Source of the DNA: Marinomonas lutimaris
GTDB lineage: Bacteria > Pseudomonadota > Gammaproteobacteria > Pseudomonadales > Marinomonadaceae
Assembly: GCF_019426345.1 (NCBI RefSeq)
Contig: NZ_JAHLLW010000005.1
Span: 62,001 to 126,000, forward strand
Reading direction: 5' to 3'
Length of the DNA: 64,000 bases
Part shown: positions 26,528 to 34,270 of the stretch, piece by piece
How positions within the stretch are numbered: position 1 is the first letter of the stretch
Layout of the letters: each line of letters opens with the position of its first letter
Made by a program: the position numbers and the translations under genes
Notes under the pieces: generated by a model
What the model was told of the DNA's origin: nothing
The model's database searches: none
What the model saw: the letters and a program-made list of their open reading frames with translations, nothing else

Positions 26528-28609
26528 ATGACATTCCACATCACTTTAGTCGGTAATCCAAATACAGGGAAAACGACTTTATTTAATAAGCTGGCAGGAA
26601 CTCGGCAAAAAGTAGGCAATTGGGCTGGCGTTACAGTGGATTGTAAGACTGGATTTTTCACTAGTTCGGATCAACGTGTTGACATGACCGACTTGCCGGG
26701 CATTTACAGTTTGAATAACCAGACTGGCGGCATGGATGAAGTAATCGCGCGACGTTTTTTAACCGAGAGCGATTACGATGTTATCGTTAATGTAGTAGAT
26801 GCCACCAACTTAAAACGTAACCTCAAATTGACACAAGAACTGGTCGCCTTGGGTCGACCTATGGTGATTGTGCTTACCATGACCGATTTGGCCCGCAAGC
26901 TGAATATCATGCCGAATCTAGAGATATTATCGAAGAATATAGGCGTGCCAGTCGTTGATGGTCATCAGTTGTCAGTAACTGATTTACAACGCCAACTACT
27001 AGTACATTTTCATGCTTTGCCAACGGATCGTGAATTGGCCCTGCAACGAAGCCTCAGTGATGAGTATTCCGATTCTTTAAGCGTTCCGAGTGTGGCAGTT
27101 TGGTTGTCTAACGTGACCAAAGGACGTGCGCAGGCGAAAAATTTTACTGACAGAATAGATCAAATCGTGCTGCATCCTTGGTTTGGTATTCCGATCTTTT
27201 TGTTTGCGATGTACGCCATGTTTGCAGTGGCTATTGGTGTTGGCACCTTATTTATCGATCCTATCGATATGTTTGCAGGCTATTGGTTTGTGAGCTTTCC
27301 AAGCTACTGGCTAACGCAGTTAGGCATTCCTCAGTGGACCATTGTCATACTTGCCAATGGTTTAGGCGGTGGTATTCAGCTGGTGGCGAGTTTTATCCCT
27401 GTTATTGGCTTCCTCTATATATGTTTAAGTATCTTGGAAGACAGCGGATATATGGCGCGAGCGGCGTTTATTGTTGATCGTATTATGTCGTCGATTGGTC
27501 TGCCCGGTCAGGCGTTTATTCCGTTGTTGCTAGGTTTTGGCTGTAATGTGCCATCTATTATGGCGACGCGAAGTTTGACCAATGTTCGACAACGCATGCT
27601 GACCATGGCGATGGCGCCTTTTATGTCTTGTGGTGCGCGTTTGGCCGTTTACGTGATGTTTGTGTCGGTATTCTTCCGCGAGTACGGCGGGCTTCTGGTG
27701 TTCGGTTTATACCTGTTTGGCATCATCATGGCGGTTGGTACAGCGTGGATTTTCAGAAAGCAATTATTTCGTAATGTACGAGTGAGTGTTTTGATGGAAA
27801 TGCCCCATTATCATCGTCCACGTTGGAGCAATGTCGGTTTGTCGAGTTGGCATAAAGTGCGCAGCTTTATTCTGCGCGCTGGCAAGACCATAGTGCTTGT
27901 TTCAGCGATTCTAACTATTTTGAATTCAGTGCCATCTTGGCGCGCCGCAGACGAAGGTGGCAAGCCTTCCGCCTTGGCTGAAATCGGTCAAGTCATCACG
28001 CCAGTGTTTTCCCCGATTGGTATGGGCGATGATAATTGGCCCGCAGCTGTTGGTGTGTTTACTGGCATCTTAGCGAAAGAAGCTGTAGTCGGCACTATGG
28101 ATGCCTTGTATTCCAATGCCGACAATGAGCCGAGCAACATTGAATACGAATCCCCAATAAGCAATATCGTCGGTGCTGTGACCTTATTAGGCAGTAACCT
28201 TGCGGGCATTGTAACGACATTAACCGATCCGTTAGGTTTGACCAGTGTCAGCGAAGCCAAAAGCCAAGTTATGACGCCTGGACATCGTAACATGGTGTCT
28301 TTATTTGAAGGTTGGAAAGGCGCGTTTTCGTATCTGGTCTTTGTACTGCTTTATACACCTTGTGCCGCGACCATTGGCGCCTTAGTAAAAGAAGGTGGAA
28401 TGCTTTGGTCTAGCGTGGTTGTGGCTTGGAGTACGACGGTGGCTTATGTCGCTGCGGTATTCAGTTTTCAGCTATTAACTTTTGGCGATCATCCGATTCG
28501 TTCGTTGGTTACCATTGGCACTGCGGCCGCTTTTTTAATTCTCTTTATTATCGGATTAAAAGTCTGGGTGAAACCGAGGATAGAAAGCAACATCATCGCT
28601 GTTGGATGA
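26528..28609 (+). CDS. feoB: Ferrous iron transporter FeoB
   Basis: 693-residue Fe(II) permease with an N-terminal G-domain and C-terminal membrane part. G1 is GNPNTGKTTLFNKL (about 8-21), G2 lies in NWAGVTVD, G3 is DLPG near 57 and G4 near 118 reads TMTD. The helical S-domain follows to about 215, and two Gate motifs of the Nucleoside-recognition type span about 280-650, including GFGCNVPSIMATR and a second GxxCxxP-like YTPCAATIGAL near 600. Shorter than E. coli FeoB (773) but complete. No feoC follows; a GGDEF gene converges 48 nt downstream. Confidence 0.96.
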   Translation: MTFHITLVGNPNTGKTTLFNKLAGTRQKVGNWAGVTVDCKTGFFTSSDQRVDMTDLPGIYSLNNQTGGMDEVIARRFLTESDYDVIVNVVDATNLKRNLKLTQELVALGRPMVIVLTMTDLARKLNIMPNLEILSKNIGVPVVDGHQLSVTDLQRQLLVHFHALPTDRELALQRSLSDEYSDSLSVPSVAVWLSNVTKGRAQAKNFTDRIDQIVLHPWFGIPIFLFAMYAMFAVAIGVGTLFIDPIDMFAGYWFVSFPSYWLTQLGIPQWTIVILANGLGGGIQLVASFIPVIGFLYICLSILEDSGYMARAAFIVDRIMSSIGLPGQAFIPLLLGFGCNVPSIMATRSLTNVRQRMLTMAMAPFMSCGARLAVYVMFVSVFFREYGGLLVFGLYLFGIIMAVGTAWIFRKQLFRNVRVSVLMEMPHYHRPRWSNVGLSSWHKVRSFILRAGKTIVLVSAILTILNSVPSWRAADEGGKPSALAEIGQVITPVFSPIGMGDDNWPAAVGVFTGILAKEAVVGTMDALYSNADNEPSNIEYESPISNIVGAVTLLGSNLAGIVTTLTDPLGLTSVSEAKSQVMTPGHRNMVSLFEGWKGAFSYLVFVLLYTPCAATIGALVKEGGMLWSSVVVAWSTTVAYVAAVFSFQLLTFGDHPIRSLVTIGTAAAFLILFIIGLKVWVKPRIESNIIAVG

Positions 28610-28657
28610 TTTGATTACTGCTTAAGATAGAGCTTGAGAAAGAGCCCAATAAAGAGC

Positions 28658-29449
28658 TTAGGTATTAGTTAGGTTGGGTGTGAAGACAACCGCGCAGCTT
28701 TTACCTGCTTGCTTGGCAAAGTACATGGCTGTGTCGGCGTCTTTAATAGCCGTTTCTGTATCTAGTTTTTCAAACCCTAATATGCGGATACCAATGCTCG
28801 CGCCCACATTTAGATGTTTGTCTTCAAACTCTATGGGTTGCTTGATGATGTGACAAAGTTTGTTGGCGACCTGCATAGCAGAGGCGCGTGAAATTTGTTC
28901 CTGATTGTCTAAATTGGTTAGCAGAACCATAAACTCATCGCCACCTAAACGCCCAGCGCTGTCTTCAGTACGAACATTATCATTTAAGCGCTGTGCGATT
29001 TCGATAAGTACCGCGTCTCCTGCCGCATGTCCTTCAATATCATTAATGACCTTAAAGCCATCTAAGTCAATAATTAACACTGCACCTGATGCGCCATGAC
29101 GCTGTGTCTGTGCGATTAACTTTTCTAAAAATAAAGACAAACCACGGCGATTGACTAATTGCGTGAGGGGATCGGTATGAGCAAGGTGATGGATCTGCGT
29201 AATAGCTTGATCGCGAGCTAGAGTAAAAGGGCGTATTACCCAGAAATAAATACACGGTGTAGACAGTATAGACAAAAACAAGATATCCAAAGCCGCCAAC
29301 CAATAAAGGCCAATATCTACTTTTAATATGCCCAGCGCCAGCATGATGACAAATTCCCACAGCATAATAATCGCAGTAATACGAACGATAACCTGAGTGG
29401 TGCTAAGGGAAGGGTAGGCACTGTAATCAGAAGGCTGTGGAAGATTCAT
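28658..29449 (-). CDS. Membrane-anchored diguanylate cyclase (GGDEF)
   Basis: 263-residue protein with two N-terminal membrane segments (about 22-46 and 48-75) and a GGDEF domain (about 90-255). The active-site motif is intact, RLGGDEFMVLL near 170, preceded five residues upstream by an inhibitory I-site RTED. It should make cyclic di-GMP from two GTP and be product-inhibited. There is no recognisable extracytoplasmic sensor domain, so the signal is unknown. The gene is monocistronic and converges on feoB. Confidence 0.9.
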   Translation of the reverse strand: MNLPQPSDYSAYPSLSTTQVIVRITAIIMLWEFVIMLALGILKVDIGLYWLAALDILFLSILSTPCIYFWVIRPFTLARDQAITQIHHLAHTDPLTQLVNRRGLSLFLEKLIAQTQRHGASGAVLIIDLDGFKVINDIEGHAAGDAVLIEIAQRLNDNVRTEDSAGRLGGDEFMVLLTNLDNQEQISRASAMQVANKLCHIIKQPIEFEDKHLNVGASIGIRILGFEKLDTETAIKDADTAMYFAKQAGKSCAVVFTPNLTNT

Positions 29450-29572
29450 AGGCTAACATCATATAAATTTTATTTATCCACAGTAATGGAATCTATTGTC
29501 TAATTCAGTGGCTCTTCTGTAAGAAAATGTGAAAATAAATAATAGGATAGTGAAGTAAATAAACGCCTGATT

Positions 29573-29884
29573 TTAAACGCTGCCTTCTTTTTCAATCACC
29601 AAAATACGTGCTTCCCCAACAGGATGTGCTACGTGTTCAGTGCCAATCGCCGCGTAGAAAATATCGCCTACCGTCATCAGCTGAATATACTCTTTGCCAT
29701 CGACTCGATAATACATATTCACTTCGCCATCTAACACCACAAACACTTCTGCACCATCGTTGATGTGCCATTTATACGTCTGATCTGTCCAATGCAAACG
29801 AGTCGTCACGCCGTACATATTGGCAATATCCAACGCGCCCCAAGCGCGGTCGGCAGTGAAGTCTTTGGCTTTGATGAATGTCAT
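29573..29884 (-). CDS. Small cupin-domain protein
   Basis: 103-residue single-domain cupin. Motif 1 is recognisable as WHINDGAEVFVVLDGEVNMYY (His and Glu positions near 42-55) and motif 2 as VGDIFYAAIGTEHVAHP around 73-88 with its metal His. Such proteins bind metal or small ligands; no reaction can be assigned. The gene stands alone between a GGDEF gene and a toxin-antitoxin operon on the same strand, separated from the latter by 251 nt that contain only a hairpin. Confidence 0.8.
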   Translation of the reverse strand: MTFIKAKDFTADRAWGALDIANMYGVTTRLHWTDQTYKWHINDGAEVFVVLDGEVNMYYRVDGKEYIQLMTVGDIFYAAIGTEHVAHPVGEARILVIEKEGSV

Positions 29885-29964
29885 GAGTAGGCCTTTTGGA
29901 CGTTGATAAATGGTTTGATAAGTAAAAAGTACAAGCTAGTTAATCGTTAGACAATCGAGAAAGC

Positions 29965-30003
29965 GATAAAACGTCACTTTGACGGCGAAAGCGACGTTTT
30001 ATC
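29965..30003. repeat. Perfect 11-bp inverted repeat in the gap between higA and the cupin gene
   Basis: GATAAAACGTC (29965-29975) and GACGTTTTATC (29993-30003) with a 17-nt loop in which CTTT and AAAG can also pair. There is no T-tract on either side, so it is not a standard terminator; it may be an RNA stability element or an operator. The rest of 29885-30135 shows nothing else I recognise. Confidence 0.5.
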
Positions 30004-30135
30004 TGATATGGTTGGAAAACTTACATCTGACAAACTGTATTGCTGTGATTAAAGAAACACTATTTCGAAGACTACCACAACAAGGCTAAGTTAAAAGAAG
30101 GGTTGGATCAGGTTTCTAATATTTAGCAGTGATGC

Positions 30136-30423
30136 TTAAACATCATGCGACATCTTTTGCAGTGTTAAGCTTAGCTCAAATCCACAAGCATGGGCGTATT
30201 TTAGTAGCGTCGTCCAGCTTGGGTTGGCGTTGCCGCGTTCCAATCGGCTGATGTTGCTTTTTTGGGTGTGCATGCGTTTTGCGAGTTGTTCTTGGGTTAA
30301 TCCCGCTTGGACGCGCATAGAAAGCAATTGATCGATAAACGCGAACTCATTTTCAAGCAGATCATATTCCGCACGAACCTCTGTGTTGCTCAATGCTCGT
30401 TGTTTTAAGTGTTGTAGACTCAT
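30136..30423 (-). CDS. higA: HigA-type XRE antitoxin
   Basis: 95-residue antitoxin with an Xre helix-turn-helix at about 35-90 (RVQAGLTQEQLAKRMHTQKSNISRLERGNANPSWTTLLKYAHACG). The N-terminal ~35 residues would contact the toxin. It follows the toxin gene with a 4-nt overlap (ATGA), the reversed toxin-first order of higBA systems. It should repress the operon through the palindrome at 30759-30776. Confidence 0.88.
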   Translation of the reverse strand: MSLQHLKQRALSNTEVRAEYDLLENEFAFIDQLLSMRVQAGLTQEQLAKRMHTQKSNISRLERGNANPSWTTLLKYAHACGFELSLTLQKMSHDV

Positions 30424-30743
30424 GATGACTGAACCTCTCGTTGTCTTGATTTAGCGAGTTCTAGCTCTCTTCTTGGTGTTTTCTGTGACTTTTTCACAAA
30501 AGCATGCAATACAAATATTTGTTGGCCTTTTAAGTAGCAGAATAAGCTCCGGCCAATACCTTCCTGCGCTTTGGCTCGAATCTCAAACAAACCATCACCC
30601 ATTGCCTCTGTATGAGGTGGGCCAAGATGTGCTCCATGCTTTTCCATTAACTCTAAAAGTTTAATCATTCGTGCTTGGATCTTTGGTGGCATGCTAAGAA
30701 TAGAGTCCTCTACGCCATCATAAAACTGTATTTTCCAGCTAAT
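30420..30743 (-). CDS. higB: HigB/RelE-superfamily toxin (Gp49-like), probable ATT start
   Basis: Phage-derived Gp49-like/HigB mRNA interferase toxin, about 107 residues from the proposed start. The core IGRSLFCYLKGQQIFVLHAFVKKSQKTPRREL is diagnostic (about 62-93). The first in-frame ATG (30692) would remove the N-terminal strand ISWKIQFYDGVEDSILS that these proteins normally carry. That strand begins at an ATT codon (30741-30743) placed 5 nt after a perfect AGGAGG (30749-30754), and an in-frame TAA a few codons further upstream leaves no ATG, GTG or TTG. I therefore infer translation from ATT, which would keep toxin synthesis low. Coupled to higA by overlap. Confidence 0.75.
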   Translation of the reverse strand: MSWKIQFYDGVEDSILSMPPKIQARMIKLLELMEKHGAHLGPPHTEAMGDGLFEIRAKAQEGIGRSLFCYLKGQQIFVLHAFVKKSQKTPRRELELAKSRQREVQSS

Positions 30744-30758
30744 GGTTACCTCCTGGCT

Positions 30759-30776
30759 GTTATCTTATATGATAAC
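30759..30776. promoter_or_regulatory. Operator palindrome of the higBA operon
   Basis: GTTATC, six nucleotides, GATAAC: a perfect inverted repeat lying directly upstream of the AGGAGG ribosome site of higB and overlapping an A/T-rich stretch that could serve as -10 box. Autorepression by HigA is inferred. Confidence 0.55.
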
Positions 30777-30836
30777 TTTGGTTTTATATTCTCGCCACTT
30801 ATTTTATCTATTGCTTTAGCCATTCAAATGAAATAC

Positions 30837-30848
30837 TGTACTAGTACA
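30837..30848. promoter_or_regulatory. Probable TrpR operator
   Basis: TGTACTAGTACA is a perfect 12-bp palindrome 33 nt before the trpR start. Its core CTAG and the ACTAGT hexamer are those of the known E. coli trp operator half-sites. It should allow TrpR with bound tryptophan to repress trpR-trpE-trpG. Confidence 0.75.
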
Positions 30849-30881
30849 TGAATACAAACCTTCTTGTGAGAGTTGAATCCT

Positions 30882-31112
30882 ATGAAGGACTTGATCCAGT
30901 TTTTAACCGAAGTAGACGATGAGTCTGTGTTGGAGAAGCGTTTAAAAGTGCTGCTGACACCGAATGAAATTAGTGAAATGGTGAGTCGTTTGAAGATTAT
31001 TGCCTTGTTAGACGAAGGCGTGCCGCAGCGAGATATTGCGAAACAGTTGGGTGTGGGTATTGCTACTGTGACCCGTGGCTCCCGAGCATTGAAGGAATTA
31101 AAAGAGATATGA
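30882..31112 (+). CDS. trpR: Trp operon repressor TrpR, short form
   Basis: 76-residue homologue of TrpR (E. coli 108). The helix-turn-helix QRDIAKQLGVGIATVTRGSRALKEL (about 48-72) is unmistakable, and residues that hold tryptophan in E. coli are kept: Thr in LLTPNE, Arg in SRLKII and Arg in TRGS. The N-terminal arm and the last helix are missing, which may weaken operator-tandem contacts. ATG at 30882 is preferred to TTG at 30873 because GAGAG is better spaced. The stop overlaps trpE by ATGA, so the repressor is the first gene of the operon it controls; a trp-operator palindrome lies upstream. Confidence 0.88.
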   Translation: MKDLIQFLTEVDDESVLEKRLKVLLTPNEISEMVSRLKIIALLDEGVPQRDIAKQLGVGIATVTRGSRALKELKEI

Positions 31113-32524
31113 GTTCATATAATAAAAAGCCGCAGCGCATCACGCTGCCGCGCAAACCTAAGTATGTCACCATCAGTTCTGCCTGCGATTTTTTTGACTT
31201 GTTTAAGAAAGTCGAGAAGCGTTTTGATAACTGTTTTATGTTGGAATCCCTTGGTGAAGAGAGCTTCATTTCCCGCCATTCGATTATCGGTTTTGATCCT
31301 GAGAAATTGATCTGGGCGGAAGGTAAGCAGTTATTTATCCAAGAACGTGACGGCAGTACTGAGTCTTTTGAATCCGACAATCCATATTACTTGCTGCGTG
31401 ATATCGTGCCGCAAAATATTTTGTCGCGTGGTTTTGCTGGTGGGTTAACGGGTTATATCGGTTACGACAGCATGAACTATTTTGAGCCGACGTTGGATCT
31501 GCAATCGAGCGAGATGTTCGACGCGTTTCGTTTTGGTTTGTACAAAGATGGTCTGATTCTGGACAAGATGACCGGCGAAGTTTTCTACTTTTATTACGAC
31601 GACGATTCTACAGGGAATCGTGTGGAATTAGTGAACAGCATGATGGTGGAACCGACGCCAGAAAACGGCCCATTTGTAGTTCGTCCTGCTGGCGAATCGA
31701 TGAGCAAAACTGATCATGCGAATGCGGTTGCCAAGGTGAAGCAAGATATCATCGAAGGTAAAATCTTCCAGTGTGAAGTCGGCTTTAAAAAATGGTTCGA
31801 TATGGAAGGCGACACCATTAATTTGTACGAGCAATTGCGTGAAGTGAATCCATCCCCGCAAATGTATTACATCAAGTTTGGTGAGCAAAAAGTCATCGGC
31901 GCGAGCCCAGAATTATTGTTCCGTGTTCGCCAAGGGGAAATGGAAACATTCCCATTAGCCGGAACGGCGAAGCGTGGTAAAGATGCCGCAGAAGACACCG
32001 CCTTTGCGCGTGCTTTGTTGAATGATCCGAAAGAAATCGCCGAGCACAATATGATTGTCGATTTGCATCGCAACGACATTGGTCGTGTAGCGCGATTCGG
32101 TACAGTGAAAGTTCGTAGCTTGATGGACATTAAACGTTTCAGTCACGTTCAGCACATTTCCAGTGAGATTGTCGGCATCATGGCGGAAGATCACGACATG
32201 TTCTCAGCATTAGCTAGTAACTTCCCTGCAGGAACCTTGACGGGCGCACCAAAAATCGAAGCCATGAAGATCATCGATGATTTGGAAAATGATGGTCGTG
32301 GCCCTTACGGCGGCGCGGTTGGTCAGTTCTCTTTCAATGGCGATTGTATGTTTGCGATTCCGATTCGTACTGTGTTTGCTAATGGCAACAAAGCCTATGT
32401 GCAAACCTGTGGCGGCAATGTGTATGACTCCAATGCCGAAGATGAATACGAAGAAATCCAACGTAAATTTGCCGGCACCAAACGTGTGTTAGACAGCTTC
32501 GCGCCAAAAGCGAATCAGGAGTAA
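31109..32524 (+). CDS. trpE: Anthranilate synthase component I
   Basis: 471-residue chorismate-utilising enzyme; with TrpG it makes anthranilate, the first step of tryptophan synthesis. The N-terminal domain keeps the feedback-inhibition motif MLES (about 44-47). The C-terminal chorismate-binding domain has GEIFQCEVG-type IEGKIFQCEVGFKK, FPLAGTAKRGKD near 290, EHNMIVDLHRNDIGRVA near 312, and AGTLTGAPKIEAMKII near 375. It follows trpR with a 4-nt overlap and precedes trpG by 7 nt. Feedback by tryptophan is inferred from the motif. trpD, trpC, trpB and trpA are not here. Confidence 0.93.
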   Translation: MSSYNKKPQRITLPRKPKYVTISSACDFFDLFKKVEKRFDNCFMLESLGEESFISRHSIIGFDPEKLIWAEGKQLFIQERDGSTESFESDNPYYLLRDIVPQNILSRGFAGGLTGYIGYDSMNYFEPTLDLQSSEMFDAFRFGLYKDGLILDKMTGEVFYFYYDDDSTGNRVELVNSMMVEPTPENGPFVVRPAGESMSKTDHANAVAKVKQDIIEGKIFQCEVGFKKWFDMEGDTINLYEQLREVNPSPQMYYIKFGEQKVIGASPELLFRVRQGEMETFPLAGTAKRGKDAAEDTAFARALLNDPKEIAEHNMIVDLHRNDIGRVARFGTVKVRSLMDIKRFSHVQHISSEIVGIMAEDHDMFSALASNFPAGTLTGAPKIEAMKIIDDLENDGRGPYGGAVGQFSFNGDCMFAIPIRTVFANGNKAYVQTCGGNVYDSNAEDEYEEIQRKFAGTKRVLDSFAPKANQE

Positions 32525-32531
32525 GGGAAGC

Positions 32532-33194
32532 ATGAAAGTTTATATTATCGACAATTACGATTCCTTCACTTACAACCTGTATCAGTTTATTGGTGAAGTG
32601 TTAGAAACTGAGAAAAGCCGTGGTGAAATCGACGCGTTTGAAGTGATTGTAAAACGTAACGACGAAGTAACATTAGACGATATTCGTGCCGCTGCGCCAG
32701 ATCGCATTATTATTTCTCCAGGGCCAGGTTCGCCAGACGACAAAGCTTACTTCGGTGTGTGTGCCGACGTCATTCTAGAGTTCGGTAAAACCATTCCATT
32801 AATGGGCGTTTGCTTGGGAATGCAGGGGATTTGTCATGTATTTGGCGGCAAAGTAGTGAAAGCACCATTGCCAATGCACGGTAAAACCAGCCCGATTACT
32901 CACAACGGTGAAGGTATATTCCATGATATCCCAGACCAACTAGAAGTCATGCGTTATCACTCGTTAATCGCCGAAGCAGAAAGCTTTCCAGAGGTGTTGG
33001 AAGTAACGGCTTCTGTTGGAGAGTTAAAAGAAGCTGACTTCAAAGACATTGCCACAATTCACCAAGGTGGCAAGTTTGAACTGATGGGCGTTCGTCATAA
33101 AGAGTACCCAATCCAAGGGATTCAGTTTCACCCAGAATCCTTCGCCACAGAAGGTGGCAAAGACCTGATCAAAAACTTCTTGTTTCAGGTTTGA
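32532..33194 (+). CDS. trpG: Anthranilate synthase component II (glutamine amidotransferase)
   Basis: 220-residue class I glutamine amidotransferase that supplies ammonia to TrpE. Catalytic triad motifs: GVCLGMQGICHVFGG with the nucleophile Cys near 96, and HPESFATEGG with His and Glu near 197-199. The N-terminal IIDNYDSFTYNLYQF and SPGPGSPDD are characteristic. Slightly long for TrpG, with an insertion near 30-45 (TEKSRGEIDAFE). Last gene of the trpREG operon; a terminator follows. Confidence 0.93.
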   Translation: MKVYIIDNYDSFTYNLYQFIGEVLETEKSRGEIDAFEVIVKRNDEVTLDDIRAAAPDRIIISPGPGSPDDKAYFGVCADVILEFGKTIPLMGVCLGMQGICHVFGGKVVKAPLPMHGKTSPITHNGEGIFHDIPDQLEVMRYHSLIAEAESFPEVLEVTASVGELKEADFKDIATIHQGGKFELMGVRHKEYPIQGIQFHPESFATEGGKDLIKNFLFQV

Positions 33195-33225
33195 TTAATT
33201 AGAAATTCAGTATCTTTGAAATATT

Positions 33226-33261
33226 AAAAAGCAGTGTCCAGTAATGGGTGCTGCTTTTTTT
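33226..33261 (+). terminator. Terminator after trpG
   Basis: AAAAAGCAG (33226-33234) pairs with CTGCTTTTT (from 33251), with partial inner pairing, and the right arm runs on into T7. Confidence 0.8.
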
Positions 33262-33280
33262 GTGTTTATAAAATAACATT

Positions 33281-33302
33281 GTCTCTTTTGAGAGACTAGT
33301 CT
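33281..33302. promoter_or_regulatory. Overlapping palindromes upstream of the DUF4160/DUF2442 pair
   Basis: GTCTCT-TTTG-AGAGAC (33281-33296) overlaps AGACTAGTCT (33293-33302). Such stacked palindromes 35 nt before a two-gene module with an HTH-bearing product fit an autoregulatory operator. Confidence 0.4.
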
Positions 33303-33336
33303 ATAGTTTTATCTATATAAATATCGAGGGGTAAGG

Positions 33337-33606
33337 ATGCCTGAAATCGATGCGTTATTAGGATTATCGTTTTGCTTATACTTTTTTGATAACCAACAGC
33401 ACAAGTTACCTCACTTACATGTGAAATATGGTGACTATGAATTGATTATTGCTATTGAAACCAGTGAATGCTTAGAAGGTTACCTTCCCAGCAAACAGCG
33501 TAAACGTGCTGAAGCTCACATAACTATGTATCGAGAGCAACTCATGCAGATGTGGCGTAAAGCAGTGAAGGGTGAGAACCCGGGAAAGTTGGAGGATTTA
33601 TGTTAA
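33337..33606 (+). CDS. DUF4160 protein (putative toxin of a two-gene module)
   Basis: 89-residue DUF4160 protein; the family core is LGLSFCLYFFDNQQHKLPHLHVKYGDYELIIAIE, with the conserved PHLHV histidines near 31-33. The function is not established. Family members commonly stand next to a DUF2442 gene, as here, and such pairs behave like toxin-antitoxin modules in their organisation; toxicity is inference. AAGG just upstream supports the start. It overlaps the next gene by 7 nt. Confidence 0.82.
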   Translation: MPEIDALLGLSFCLYFFDNQQHKLPHLHVKYGDYELIIAIETSECLEGYLPSKQRKRAEAHITMYREQLMQMWRKAVKGENPGKLEDLC

Positions 33607-34133
33607 AAATTATAGATGTGGATTGGGTTAAAGATCACACCTTAGCATTAACCTTTAACGACGGATTTGAAGGTGAGGCAGACTTATCGGATTACTTTTC
33701 AAAACCACCTTTTGTTACCGTAAAAGACTTTAAACGCTTTGCTTTAACTGCAGACGGTGCGTTGAATTGGAATGGTAATGAGCTTACTGCGGGCACATTA
33801 CGCGGCATTACAAAAGGTGCCTATCAGACCTCATGCATACGATTTGATGTTGAACAAATGGAAGAGGTGATTAAACAGGCTTCATGGGACTCTATGAAAG
33901 AAGGTCGCCCAGACATTTTGCAAGCCGCTATTCGTTCCTATGTTGAGTTATTCGGACACAGTGTCGTGATTGCAAGAGCGGGTATTAAAAGCCGAACCAG
34001 TGCTTATCGATCTCTTAAACCGGAAACCAAGCCTAACTTTGCGACCTTGGTACAGCTTGCCCATGCGGTAATTGAAATTGCCAAAGAGAGAGTTGGGGAA
34101 TCGCTGTCAAACTCGGTTACTGTTTCACATTAG
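33600..34133 (+). CDS. DUF2442 domain fused to an HTH antitoxin-like domain
   Basis: 177-residue two-part protein. Residues ~1-80 are a DUF2442 domain (VKDHTLALTFNDGFEGEADLSDYF, NGNELTAGTLRGI). Residues ~100-170 look like the helix-turn-helix of HigA/addiction-module antidote proteins (VVIARAGIKSRTSAYRSLKPETKPNFATLVQLAHAVIEIA, with the SxxSxYRSL...NP-F-TL pattern). DUF2442 proteins are usually stand-alone and shorter, so the added HTH suggests a self-regulating antitoxin partner for the upstream DUF4160 protein. Palindromes lie before the operon and a terminator after it. Confidence 0.8.
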   Translation: MLKIIDVDWVKDHTLALTFNDGFEGEADLSDYFSKPPFVTVKDFKRFALTADGALNWNGNELTAGTLRGITKGAYQTSCIRFDVEQMEEVIKQASWDSMKEGRPDILQAAIRSYVELFGHSVVIARAGIKSRTSAYRSLKPETKPNFATLVQLAHAVIEIAKERVGESLSNSVTVSH

Positions 34134-34171
34134 GGGGTTAGCTTAGAAAAACTCTACTTTTAAAATGAAAC

Positions 34172-34205
34172 AAGCAGCGCTAATTAAGTCGTCGCTGCTT
34201 TTTTT
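34172..34205 (+). terminator. Terminator after the DUF4160/DUF2442 module
   Basis: AAGCAGCG (34172-34179) pairs with CGCTGCTT (34193-34200), followed by five further T. Confidence 0.85.
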
Positions 34206-34214
34206 AAATTGAAA

Positions 34215-34234
34215 ATATAGCTTTAAAGCTATAT
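34215..34234. promoter_or_regulatory. 20-bp perfect palindrome, operator of the RelE/XRE module
   Basis: ATATAGCTTTAAAGCTATAT is a perfect palindrome, followed at once by a degenerate second copy (ATAGTTTAAAAGCTAT, 34232-34247). It lies 37 nt before the toxin start, where the promoter must be. Binding by the downstream XRE antitoxin is inferred. Confidence 0.6.
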
Positions 34235-34270
34235 AGTTTAAAAGCTATTATTTTATATAAAAGGGAATTT

